Assembly: GCA_030646595.1 (NCBI GenBank)
Contig: JAUSKS010000089.1
Location: 1-9,151, forward strand
Direction of reading: 5' to 3'
DNA length: 9,151 nucleotides
DNA from: Gallionellaceae bacterium
GTDB lineage: Bacteria; Pseudomonadota; Gammaproteobacteria; Burkholderiales; Gallionellaceae
This document shows, piece after piece, positions 1-5,660 of the stretch. The position numbers and the translations under genes were made by a program. Position 1 is the stretch's first letter. Each line of letters opens with the position of its first letter. The notes beneath the pieces were generated by a model. That model did not search any database and was not told the DNA's origin. It saw only the letters and a program-made list of their open reading frames with translations.

Positions 1-116
1 CTCGAACCGGAATATGGGTAAAATGATTTCAAATCGGCACCAAAATAAATTGCCTTGCAAGCCGCGCCAATTCTCAATCTTGGCTCGGAAATTTGTAAGT
101 TAACCGGACACTACTG
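1..116. mobile_element. possible terminal part of an insertion sequence extending off the left edge
   Basis: Read on the minus strand from about position 116, the sequence begins TAGTGTCCGGTTAAC, which resembles the terminal inverted repeats of some DDE insertion sequences. This is recalled similarity, not a database match. On the plus strand, frame 2 is open from the window edge to a TAA at 101-103, about ten bases inside the putative end, as is typical for a transposase gene reaching its inverted repeat. The roughly 33 visible residues (ending ILARKFVS) match no family I recognise. The region also holds a small hairpin (GCCAA 66-70 / TTGGC 80-84). The other end of the element is outside the window, so this is a weak inference. 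The stretch could equally be plain intergenic DNA. Confidence 0.22.
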
Positions 117-169
117 AATCGAAAATTATTCTTAGGTGCCATAAATACTTTTTCGGGCGGTGCGCGAAG

Positions 170-198
170 TTGCAATATTACCTGCTTTGCGGTAGTAT
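170..198 (+). promoter_or_regulatory. candidate sigma70 promoter of the toxin-antitoxin operon
   Basis: A TTGCAA -35 hexamer at 170-175 and a TAGTAT -10 hexamer at 193-198 are separated by exactly 17 bases, which would start transcription near 205, about 25 bases before the antitoxin ATG. A direct repeat TCTTAC (200-205 and 211-216) and a short inverted pair GGTA (191-194) / TACC (214-217) overlap the -10 and start region. These are plausible operator half-sites for autorepression, as is usual for AbrB-type antitoxins. That regulatory role is inferred from the family. Confidence 0.5.
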
Positions 199-230
199 GT
201 CTTACTTATTTCTTACCAAAGGTCGATATT

Positions 231-491
231 ATGGAAACCACTAAATTGTCCAGCAAAGGCCAGGTTATCCTGCCCGCCGCCATTCGGGCTGCAAATCAGT
301 GGAAGGCCGGGGTTGAATTTGCTGTTGAAGATACTGGAGATGGGGTGATGCTGCGACCGCTCAAGCCGTTTGCCACCACCACGATATCAGAGGTGGCAGG
401 CTGCGCAGGTTACCACGGCAAGGCGCACACTTTGGAAGAAATGGACAAGGCCATTACGGCGGAAATCAGGGGGCGCAATGTACGCCGTTGA
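231..491 (+). CDS. vapB: AbrB/MazE-fold antitoxin of a VapBC-type toxin-antitoxin module
   Basis: An 86-residue protein whose N-terminus (TKLSSKGQVILPAAIR, about residues 4-19) is the classic SpoVT/AbrB swapped-hairpin DNA-binding signature. The DNA-binding domain covers about residues 3-47. The remaining tail (about 48-86, including LEEMDKAI) fits the toxin-wrapping segment of such antitoxins. By family knowledge it should bind and neutralise the downstream PIN RNase and repress its own promoter as a toxin-antitoxin complex. The start is supported by AAAGG at 218-222, 8 bases upstream, and by a well-spaced promoter. Its 3' end overlaps the toxin gene by 14 bases, implying translational coupling. 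The family assignment is strong; the label vapB rests on the PIN partner. Confidence 0.88.
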   Translation: METTKLSSKGQVILPAAIRAANQWKAGVEFAVEDTGDGVMLRPLKPFATTTISEVAGCAGYHGKAHTLEEMDKAITAEIRGRNVRR

Positions 492-867
492 TACTAATGT
501 GCTGGTGCGCCTGTTTACCGGAGATGATGCGGCGCAAGCTAAACGTGCTGCTGCGCTTTTTAAAAAAGAACCGATCTTCGTCCCAAAGACGGTACTGCTT
601 GAAACGGAGTGGGTATTGCGCCGCCTGTATCGGCTTGAGCGCGCTACGGTTGTCAGCAGTTTTCGAAAGCTGGGTGGGCTGGAAAATGTGGAATTCGAAC
701 AGCCGTTGGTAGTCGCTCAAGCGCTGCAATGGTGTGAAGACGGACTGGATTTTGCAGATGCTCTGCACTTGGCATCCAGCCATAGCGCGCACCGGTTTGC
801 CACATTTGACGAACACATGAAGAAAAATGCACCTACTGCATTAAAAGCCGTGGTCAGGCTTTTATAA
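478..867 (+). CDS. vapC: PIN-domain ribonuclease toxin (VapC-like)
   Basis: A 129-residue single-domain PIN protein, a normal VapC length. The expected acidic metal-binding residues are present: Asp5 in YAVDTNVLVRL, Glu42 in LLETEWVL, Asp94 in FADALHLA and Asp111 in FATFDEH. VapC toxins are Mg2+-dependent endoribonucleases that cut tRNA or rRNA and stop translation until neutralised by the antitoxin. The specific RNA target cannot be read from sequence. The ATG at 478 is chosen because it begins exactly at the beta-strand carrying the first catalytic Asp, has AGGGGG at 468-473 just upstream, and lies in the antitoxin's last codons. An in-frame ATG at 370 would add 36 residues that merely shadow the antitoxin. 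All key residues are intact, so the toxin is probably active. Confidence 0.9.
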   Translation: MYAVDTNVLVRLFTGDDAAQAKRAAALFKKEPIFVPKTVLLETEWVLRRLYRLERATVVSSFRKLGGLENVEFEQPLVVAQALQWCEDGLDFADALHLASSHSAHRFATFDEHMKKNAPTALKAVVRLL

Positions 868-875
868 ATTTGGAG

Positions 876-898
876 GTGCCGATTCTTTAAATCGGTGT
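876..898. terminator. weak bidirectional hairpin between convergent vapC and rlmM
   Basis: CCGATT (879-884) pairs with AATCGG (890-895) around a 5-base loop, and G-U pairs can extend the stem outward. It lies in the 43-base gap between two convergent stop codons, the usual place for a shared terminator. Neither side carries a clear run of T, so an intrinsic terminator is only a possibility. Confidence 0.33.
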
Positions 899-910
899 GC
901 CCTAAAGTTT

Positions 911-1972
911 TCAACCCTTGGTTTTGGTCAAAAACACCGTTACTTCTTCCCTGTCATGATAAAGCTGTTTCGCCACCATGCGGTAATTGACCCCTTCTTC
1001 ATCCAGCCGTTGGCGAATGCCACCTAATGCGCTGTTCAGCGCGGCGACGCGTTGCTTCATCGGCAGTTTCAAATTGAAGATTACATGTTTGCACCAGCCT
1101 GACACGAACCATGTGCCGATCAGCGTGGCGACTTTGGAGGGTTGTTCGACCATGTCGCACACCAGCCAGTCCACTGCTTTGCGCGGCACGTATTTGAAGC
1201 CGTCCTGTTTGAGATGTTGCACAAGCGGGTGATGGGCCATCGCGCCCTTCATCAGACCGTTGTCCACTGCGGTGACGCGGATGCCGCGCTGGACCAGTTG
1301 CCATGTCCAGCCACCGGGCGCAGCGCCCAGATCCACCGCCTGCATACCCTGCCGCAATAAACGTGTCCGTTCGCTGCGATCCATGAATACTTCGATTGCT
1401 TCCGCCAGCTTCATGGTGGAGCGGCTTGGCGCTTCAGCGGGCATGGATTGGCGGACGATGCCCATGATGACCTCTGCGCTGTTGTGCGGATCGCTGCTGC
1501 CGATCAGTACGGAAGATTTATCGGGGAAGAAAACATGCAGACGGCTGGAGTGTGGATTATCCTGTAGTCGTCCTTGCTCGCGCAGCGCGGTTTCCAGCAG
1601 TGGCTGAAAGCGGCGGGTAAAGGAGGATAACAATTTCCCTAGGTTGGTATCCGGCACTTCCAGCCACAGCGTACCAAATGTGCCAGGCATTTCGGCAATG
1701 GCATTGAGGATAGGGGTCAGACGGTCGCGCTCAGACAGAGGCGTGATAATGTGATGCAAACGGATTAACTGGCGCGTGAAAATCAGTTCACGATATGACA
1801 GCGTGTGATCATTCAGCGCGACCACGGCATAGCCACTATTGGCAACGATGGCAGGCTGTTTGGCAATGACGGGCCGCTGTTGCTGGGCATGGCGCAGTGC
1901 TTCCTGCGCAGCATCCTGTTCGAAACCGGTGCGGCAATATAACAGCCACTGGGTTGGGGAAAGTTTTTGCAT
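911..1972 (-). CDS. rlmM: 23S rRNA (cytidine-2'-O)-methyltransferase RlmM
   Basis: A 353-residue protein close to the length of E. coli RlmM (YgdE), which uses S-adenosylmethionine to methylate the 2'-OH of C2498 in the peptidyl-transferase region of 23S rRNA. The N-terminal part (LLYCRTGFEQDAAQEA, residues 10-25) matches the RlmM start, followed by a THUMP-like region. The C-terminal half is a Rossmann methyltransferase with SAM-binding motif AVDLGAAPGGWTWQL (212-226). The K-D-K-E catalytic tetrad of 2'-O-methyltransferases can be placed at Lys188 (STMKLAEA), Asp273 (VCDMVE), Lys302 (FNLKLPMK) and Glu342 or Glu343 (DREEVTVFL). The start is the ATG giving the family N-terminus, with GAAGG immediately upstream. 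It is convergent to the toxin gene and divergent from the HAD gene (77-base gap). No anomaly is seen. Confidence 0.95.
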   Translation of the reverse strand: MQKLSPTQWLLYCRTGFEQDAAQEALRHAQQQRPVIAKQPAIVANSGYAVVALNDHTLSYRELIFTRQLIRLHHIITPLSERDRLTPILNAIAEMPGTFGTLWLEVPDTNLGKLLSSFTRRFQPLLETALREQGRLQDNPHSSRLHVFFPDKSSVLIGSSDPHNSAEVIMGIVRQSMPAEAPSRSTMKLAEAIEVFMDRSERTRLLRQGMQAVDLGAAPGGWTWQLVQRGIRVTAVDNGLMKGAMAHHPLVQHLKQDGFKYVPRKAVDWLVCDMVEQPSKVATLIGTWFVSGWCKHVIFNLKLPMKQRVAALNSALGGIRQRLDEEGVNYRMVAKQLYHDREEVTVFLTKTKG

Positions 1973-1992
1973 GCCTTCATTGTTGCACAGGT

Positions 1993-2020
1993 TTGGGAGG
2001 TAACGCTTGAAGATGATAAT
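1993..2020 (+). promoter_or_regulatory. tentative promoter for the HAD-sppA operon
   Basis: In the 77-base gap between divergent rlmM and the HAD gene, TTGGGA (1993-1998) and GATAAT (2015-2020) are separated by 16 bases. The predicted start is near 2027, about 22 bases before the ATG at 2050. The -10 differs from consensus at one base and the -35 at two. The match is modest and untested. Confidence 0.33.
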
Positions 2021-2049
2021 ATCCGCGCCTTCATTTTTGGCGGCAAGTT

Positions 2050-2706
2050 ATGGTTAAGCGTTACGATTTGATTGTATTTGATTGGGATGGCACGGTGATG
2101 GATTCCACCGCAGTGATTGCCGGGTCTATACAGGCTGCATGCCGTGATTTGGGTTTGCCCATACCGGCGGATGAAACGGCGCGGCATGTCATAGGGCTGG
2201 GCCTGGATGAAGCGCTGCGCCACGCTGTGCCGGATTTACCTGAGCATCAACGTGGTGATCTGGTGGAGCGTTATCGCCACCATTTTCTGGCCCAGGAAAA
2301 TGCCATGCCACTATTTGCGCAGGCGCAGGAGACCATTGCCGAATTGCGCACTGCCGGGCATAGTTTAGCCGTGGCAACTGGCAAGAGCCGGCATGGTTTA
2401 CAGCGCGCCATGCAAGCCAGCGGCATGCAGTCTTATTTTCATGCGATCCGCACTGCGGATATGACTTTTTCCAAACCGCATCCGGCCATGCTGCTGGAAA
2501 TCATGGATGAGTTAGGGGTAATACCGCAACGTACCTTGATGGTGGGCGATACCACGCACGATTTGCAGATGGCGCTTAATGCGGGCGTGGATGCCATAGG
2601 CATGACCCACGGCGCGCATCCTGAAGACCAGTTACGGGCGCTACAACCATTGGCATTGCTGCATGATTTTGTAGAGCTGCGTACCTGGTTTAGACAATAC
2701 GCCTGA
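2050..2706 (+). CDS. HAD-superfamily hydrolase, phosphoglycolate phosphatase-like
   Basis: A 218-residue HAD phosphatase with all four motifs: motif I DWDGT with nucleophile Asp11 and acid/base Asp13, motif II Thr110 in AVATGKSR, motif III Lys142 in SKPHPAM, and motif IV VGDTTHD with Asp167 and Asp171. The helical cap between motifs I and II (about residues 17-85) is the C1 type of the Gph/COG0546 group. That group dephosphorylates small metabolites such as 2-phosphoglycolate, but several members have other substrates, so the substrate here is unknown. The ATG at 2050 places motif I at the usual 10 residues from the N-terminus; its ribosome-binding site is poor. sppA follows after 29 bases on the same strand, so co-transcription is likely. 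Confidence 0.88.
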   Translation: MVKRYDLIVFDWDGTVMDSTAVIAGSIQAACRDLGLPIPADETARHVIGLGLDEALRHAVPDLPEHQRGDLVERYRHHFLAQENAMPLFAQAQETIAELRTAGHSLAVATGKSRHGLQRAMQASGMQSYFHAIRTADMTFSKPHPAMLLEIMDELGVIPQRTLMVGDTTHDLQMALNAGVDAIGMTHGAHPEDQLRALQPLALLHDFVELRTWFRQYA

Positions 2707-2735
2707 TATACTGAACACAATGGTAAGGAGATTTT

Positions 2736-3683
2736 ATGTCTGAACAAAATAACAACTGGGAACGCGGTGTACTGGAAAAACTGGCCATGTCGGCCATACA
2801 GGAACAGCGCCGCGCACGCCACTGGAGCATTTTGTTCAAGGTGCTGACATTCGGCTATTTGTTTATTGTGCTGTTTCTATTCATGGGTTGGATAGGGGGC
2901 AAGACCGAAGCCAAGCTGGGTGGCAAGCACACGGCGCTGGTGGATATGGAGGGCGTGATTTCCTCGGACAGCGCTGCCAGTGCGGAAAATATCATGGGTA
3001 GTCTACAAGATGCTTTCAGTGACAAGAATACGCAAGGTGTCATTCTGCGCATCAACAGCCCCGGTGGCAGCCCGGTGCAATCGGGTTATATCAATGATGA
3101 AATTCACCGCCTGCGCGTGAAGTACCCCGCCATTCCCTTGTATGTCGTGGTAGAAGACATTTGCGCATCTGGTGGCTATTACGTGGCCGCTGCGGCAGAC
3201 AAAATTTTTGTGAACAAGGCCAGCCTGGTCGGTTCCATCGGCGTGTTGATGGATGGTTTCGGCTTTACCGGTACCATGGAAAAGCTGGGTGTGGAACGCC
3301 GTCTGGTGACAGCGGGTGAGAACAAAGGCTTCATGGATCCCTTCTCGCCAGTCAGCCCGGTGCAGCAGGAACATGCTAAAAAAATGCTGGCCGAGATACA
3401 TCAGCAGTTCATTGATGTGGTTAAACAGGGACGCGGTAGCCGCCTGAAAGAATCCCCCGATACTTTCAGCGGCCTGATCTGGACCGGGCAAAAAAGCATA
3501 GAACTAGGCTTGGCCGATGACATGGGCACCATGGAAAGTGTGGCGCGCGATGTGATCAAGGCCGAGGATATTATTGACTTCACCACCCATGAAGGATTTG
3601 CAGATCGTCTGGCCAAGCGCTTTGGTGCAGGGGTGGCAAGTAGCTTGGGTTTTGCTACCCATGCTGGAATATCACTGCGTTAG
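2736..3683 (+). CDS. sppA: SppA-type signal peptide peptidase (S49 family, short form)
   Basis: A 315-residue single-domain S49 protease, like Bacillus SppA and about half the length of the duplicated E. coli SppA. A cytoplasmic N-terminus (1-32) precedes one membrane helix (about 33-53, FKVLTFGYLFIVLFLFMGW), leaving the catalytic domain periplasmic. NSPGGSP (107-113) shapes the oxyanion region. Ser145 in CASGGYYVA is the nucleophile. Lys197 in GENKGFMDPF is the general base. The 52-residue Ser-Lys spacing equals that of B. subtilis SppA (Ser147/Lys199, recalled). By family, it degrades signal peptides left in the membrane after protein export. The start is well supported by AAGGAG at 2725-2730, 5 bases before the ATG. 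It lies 29 bases after the HAD gene and 8 bases from convergent tesA. Confidence 0.95.
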   Translation: MSEQNNNWERGVLEKLAMSAIQEQRRARHWSILFKVLTFGYLFIVLFLFMGWIGGKTEAKLGGKHTALVDMEGVISSDSAASAENIMGSLQDAFSDKNTQGVILRINSPGGSPVQSGYINDEIHRLRVKYPAIPLYVVVEDICASGGYYVAAAADKIFVNKASLVGSIGVLMDGFGFTGTMEKLGVERRLVTAGENKGFMDPFSPVSPVQQEHAKKMLAEIHQQFIDVVKQGRGSRLKESPDTFSGLIWTGQKSIELGLADDMGTMESVARDVIKAEDIIDFTTHEGFADRLAKRFGAGVASSLGFATHAGISLR

Positions 3684-3691
3684 GGGTTAGC

Positions 3692-4306
3692 TTAAAGCAA
3701 AGGTTTGAGTTGTTTCAAAACCGTACGCAATATTTTTTCTTGTGCTGCCGCAGTGGGGTGCAATCGATCCGCTTGAAACTGTTCTGTGGTAATGCCATCC
3801 AGCAGAAAGGGTACCCACGCTACATGATGCTGTTGTGCCAGTTTGGAATACAGCGATTTGAATTTGGCCGTGTATTCCTCTCCATAATTCGGCGGTAACT
3901 GCATGCCCAGCAGTAATACTTTTACCTGCGACGAGCGTGATTGTTCGATAAGTGATTTGAGATTGGCTTCAATGCTTGCTATGGGTGTGCCGCGCAGACC
4001 GTCATTGGCACCCAGCTCCAAAAGGATAATAGCAGGGCGATATTGGCGCAGTGCAGCAGCGATACGCTGACGTCCCCCGCTGGTCGTTTCACCGCTGAGG
4101 CTGGCATTGACGACCTGATATTGTGGATGACTGCGCTGGAGTTCCTGCTGCAACAAGCTGACCCAGCCAGCCTCGCGCGGAATGCCATAAGCTGCCGAGA
4201 GGCTATCGCCGAATATCAGTATGGTTTGCTCTTGTGCGGAACTGATGCCGGGTAGCAGGCAGAAAATACCCAGTAAAATTGAATGAAAGAAAACGGAAAA
4301 TTTCAT
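3692..4306 (-). CDS. tesA: periplasmic GDSL esterase / lysophospholipase TesA
   Basis: An SGNH-hydrolase of about 204 residues, similar in length to E. coli TesA (acyl-CoA thioesterase I / protease I / lysophospholipase L1). With the start at 4306, residues 1-24 (MKFSVFFHSILLGIFCLLPG plus ISSA) form a cleavable signal peptide, so the enzyme should be periplasmic. Family blocks: GDSLSAAYG with nucleophile Ser35, SGETTSGG (block II), GANDGLRG with Asn101 (block III), and DRLHPTAAA with Asp180 and His183 completing the triad. A second in-frame ATG at 4315 would add three residues. Neither start has a good Shine-Dalgarno; I prefer 4306 because MK begins a canonical signal peptide. A TTGACC -35-like site (4356-4361) lies inside the divergent ybbA, with only a poor -10. 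The adjacency to ybbA matches E. coli. Confidence 0.94.
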   Translation of the reverse strand: MKFSVFFHSILLGIFCLLPGISSAQEQTILIFGDSLSAAYGIPREAGWVSLLQQELQRSHPQYQVVNASLSGETTSGGRQRIAAALRQYRPAIILLELGANDGLRGTPIASIEANLKSLIEQSRSSQVKVLLLGMQLPPNYGEEYTAKFKSLYSKLAQQHHVAWVPFLLDGITTEQFQADRLHPTAAAQEKILRTVLKQLKPLL

Positions 4307-4970
4307 GGCATCCATTGTGCAGGCAGTGAGTTTAAGTAAGCAAGTAGAAAGTGGCGGTCAACCACTGAAAATTTTGCACGAGGTTACTTTTACTGTAGAG
4401 GCGGGCGACAGTCTGGCCATACTCGGCGCATCCGGCTCCGGTAAATCCACGCTGCTGGGCTTGCTGGCCGGGCTGGATATACCCAGCAGCGGTACGGTGC
4501 TGCTGGATAACGTGGATTTATTTTCCCTGGATGAAGATCAACGTGCGCGCTTGCGCGGGCGGCTGGCCGGTTTTGTGTTCCAGTCATTCCAGTTATTACC
4601 CGCGTTGACTGCGCTGGAAAATGTCATGTTGCCGCTGGAGCTGCACGGTGCCAGCGATGCGCGCAAGCGTGCCGCAGATGCCTTGCAGCAAGTAGGGCTG
4701 GTGGCGCGTGCCAGTCATGTGCCCAAGCACTTGTCTGGTGGTGAGCAACAACGCGTCGCGATTGCGCGCGCTTTTGTTACGCAACCGAAAATTCTGTTCG
4801 CGGATGAACCGACCGGCAATCTGGATGCGGCAACGGGCGCGCAGATCATAGACTTGATGCTGGAGTTGAACAAAGCGCAGGGCACTACGCTAATACTGGT
4901 GACGCATGATGAAGCGCTGGCGCGGAGATGTGGTCGACAGTTGCAGTTGGCGGCGGGAAGAGTGATGTAA
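4305..4970 (+). CDS. ybbA: ABC transporter ATP-binding protein YbbA (LolD/MacB-type)
   Basis: A 221-residue stand-alone nucleotide-binding subunit with every ABC motif: Walker A GASGSGKST (41-49), Q-loop Gln93 (VFQSFQLLP), signature LSGGEQQ (143-149), Walker B ILFADE with Glu168, D-loop Asp174, and switch His201 (LVTHD). The ADEPTGNLD stretch and overall length place it with LolD/FtsE/MacB-type ATPases, which act mechanically on substrates in the periplasm or outer leaflet instead of pumping across the membrane. Its partner should be the FtsX-like permease at 5661. Divergence from tesA is the conserved E. coli arrangement and supports the YbbA identity. The ATG at 4305 has only GGA (4295-4297) upstream. 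A TAAAAT at 4274-4279 could be a -10, but no matching -35 is seen. The usual tight ybbA-ybbP linkage is broken here by the RAYT unit. Confidence 0.93.
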   Translation: MASIVQAVSLSKQVESGGQPLKILHEVTFTVEAGDSLAILGASGSGKSTLLGLLAGLDIPSSGTVLLDNVDLFSLDEDQRARLRGRLAGFVFQSFQLLPALTALENVMLPLELHGASDARKRAADALQQVGLVARASHVPKHLSGGEQQRVAIARAFVTQPKILFADEPTGNLDAATGAQIIDLMLELNKAQGTTLILVTHDEALARRCGRQLQLAAGRVM

Positions 4971-4985
4971 AGATAATTGAAGTTT

Positions 4986-5016
4986 CGTAGGGTGGATAAG
5001 CGCAGCGCATCCACCA
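4986..5016 (+). repeat. REP-like palindrome, left copy (GTAG outer tetranucleotide)
   Basis: A 31-bp sequence whose exact reverse complement recurs at 5597-5627. It is itself a stem-loop: GGTGGAT (4991-4997) pairs with ATCCACC (5009-5015), and the 11-base interior is GC-rich and partly self-complementary (GCGC-A-GCGC). GTAG (4987-4990) sits directly 5' of the stem, the arrangement described for REP elements recognised by RAYT proteins. It lies in the leader of the RAYT gene, 25 bases before its start codon. Confidence 0.9.
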
Positions 5017-5041
5017 ACCTATTCATGAAAAAGGAAGCAGC

Positions 5042-5560
5042 GTGAGCAACTATCGCAGGGCTTACCTCCCTGGCGGCATCTACTTTTTTACCGTCGTCAC
5101 TCTCAATCGCGTTCCGATTTTCACTAATGAAGGTCGCGTCGAGGTGCTAAGGCAAGCCTTTCGCAAGGTGATGCTAACTCGTCCCTTCGAAATTGACGCG
5201 ATGGTTATCCTGCCAGAACACCTGCACTGCATCTGGCGTATGCCGGAAGGCGATGCCGACTATTCTTCCCTCTGGCGTGAAATAAAAAAGGCCGCCTCAC
5301 GCCAAATCAGCACCGCTACCAATGCACGCAACGAGCGCATGGTATGGCAGCGCAGGTTTTGGGAACATGCCATTCGCGATGAAGAGGACTGGCGTAGGCA
5401 TGTTGATTATATTCATTACAACCCGGTGAAACATGGGTTGGCGAGTCGTCCCGGCAAATGGGCATGGTCGTCGTTTGGCAATGCCGTGAGCAAGGGGTGG
5501 TACGATGAATCATGGGGAGCTAGCGAGCCGACTACTATCGCCGGGATGGATTGCGAATGA
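5042..5560 (+). CDS. REP-associated tyrosine transposase (RAYT, Y1/HUH family)
   Basis: A 172-residue protein of the IS200-like Y1 transposase superfamily (COG1943, PF01797), RAYT branch. The N-terminus (RRAYLPGGIYFFTVVTLNRV, residues 5-24) and FWEHAIRDEEDWRRHVDYIH (106-125) are typical RAYT blocks. The metal-binding HUH motif is His60-Leu-His62 in LPEHLHCIW. The catalytic nucleophile is probably Tyr123 in DYIHYNPVKHG, with Tyr126 as the alternative. RAYTs bind and cut single-stranded REP hairpins next to a GTAG/GGAG tetranucleotide and are thought to spread REP sequences; most are single-copy domesticated genes and not self-moving elements. The GTG start at 5042 follows AAGGA (5031-5035) at a good distance. 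All catalytic residues are intact. It separates the ybbA and ybbP genes. Confidence 0.93.
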   Translation: MSNYRRAYLPGGIYFFTVVTLNRVPIFTNEGRVEVLRQAFRKVMLTRPFEIDAMVILPEHLHCIWRMPEGDADYSSLWREIKKAASRQISTATNARNERMVWQRRFWEHAIRDEEDWRRHVDYIHYNPVKHGLASRPGKWAWSSFGNAVSKGWYDESWGASEPTTIAGMDCE

Positions 5561-5596
5561 GGGTGTACGCATGCGGGTGGAGCAGCAGATGCCAGA

Positions 5597-5627
5597 TGGT
5601 GGATGCGCTGCGCTTATCCACCCTACG
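5597..5627 (-). repeat. REP-like palindrome, right copy (inverted)
   Basis: The exact reverse complement of 4986-5016 over 31 bases; the match ends at both flanks (5596 and 5628 mismatch). Its GTAG (minus strand, 5623-5626 read as CTAC on plus) is again on the outer side. It lies 36 bases after the RAYT stop and 33 bases before the ybbP ATG. Its hairpin would therefore form in any transcript reading from ybbA or RAYT into ybbP and could attenuate or stabilise that message. Confidence 0.9.
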
Positions 5628-5660
5628 TGGTTTCCCCGTGAGTGGGAGAGGGGTATAGGT

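Larger units (their letters stand above)
4986..5627 (+). mobile_element. RAYT/REP unit inserted between ybbA and ybbP
   Basis: A 642-bp unit made of a tyrosine HUH transposase gene bounded by perfectly inverted 31-bp REP-like palindromes, both with GTAG on the outside. It occupies most of the 690 bases between the ybbA stop and the ybbP start, two genes that are normally adjacent. I infer that it was inserted or captured there. No target-site duplication is evident next to the palindromes, which agrees with IS200/IS605-type single-strand chemistry leaving none. The exact boundaries are inferred from the palindromes and not proven. Confidence 0.75.

Noticed and set aside
370..477. N-terminal 36-codon extension of the PIN toxin starting at ATG 370
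   Set aside because: It overlaps the antitoxin in another frame, its residues look like frame-shadow sequence (many Arg/Pro/Trp), and the PIN fold starts exactly at the ATG at 478.
3684..3691. Terminator between convergent sppA and tesA
   Set aside because: Only 8 bases separate the stop codons and no convincing stem-loop is visible there; any terminator must lie inside the coding ends.
4986..5627. CRISPR array or classical DDE insertion sequence
   Set aside because: There are only two inverted copies and no regularly spaced direct repeats; the enclosed gene is an HUH tyrosine transposase, so a RAYT/REP unit explains the structure better.
5505..5660. ybbP start at 5505 giving a 905-residue protein
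   Set aside because: The extra residues translate the RAYT tail and REP palindrome; the ATG at 5661 has a good ribosome-binding site and the family N-terminus.
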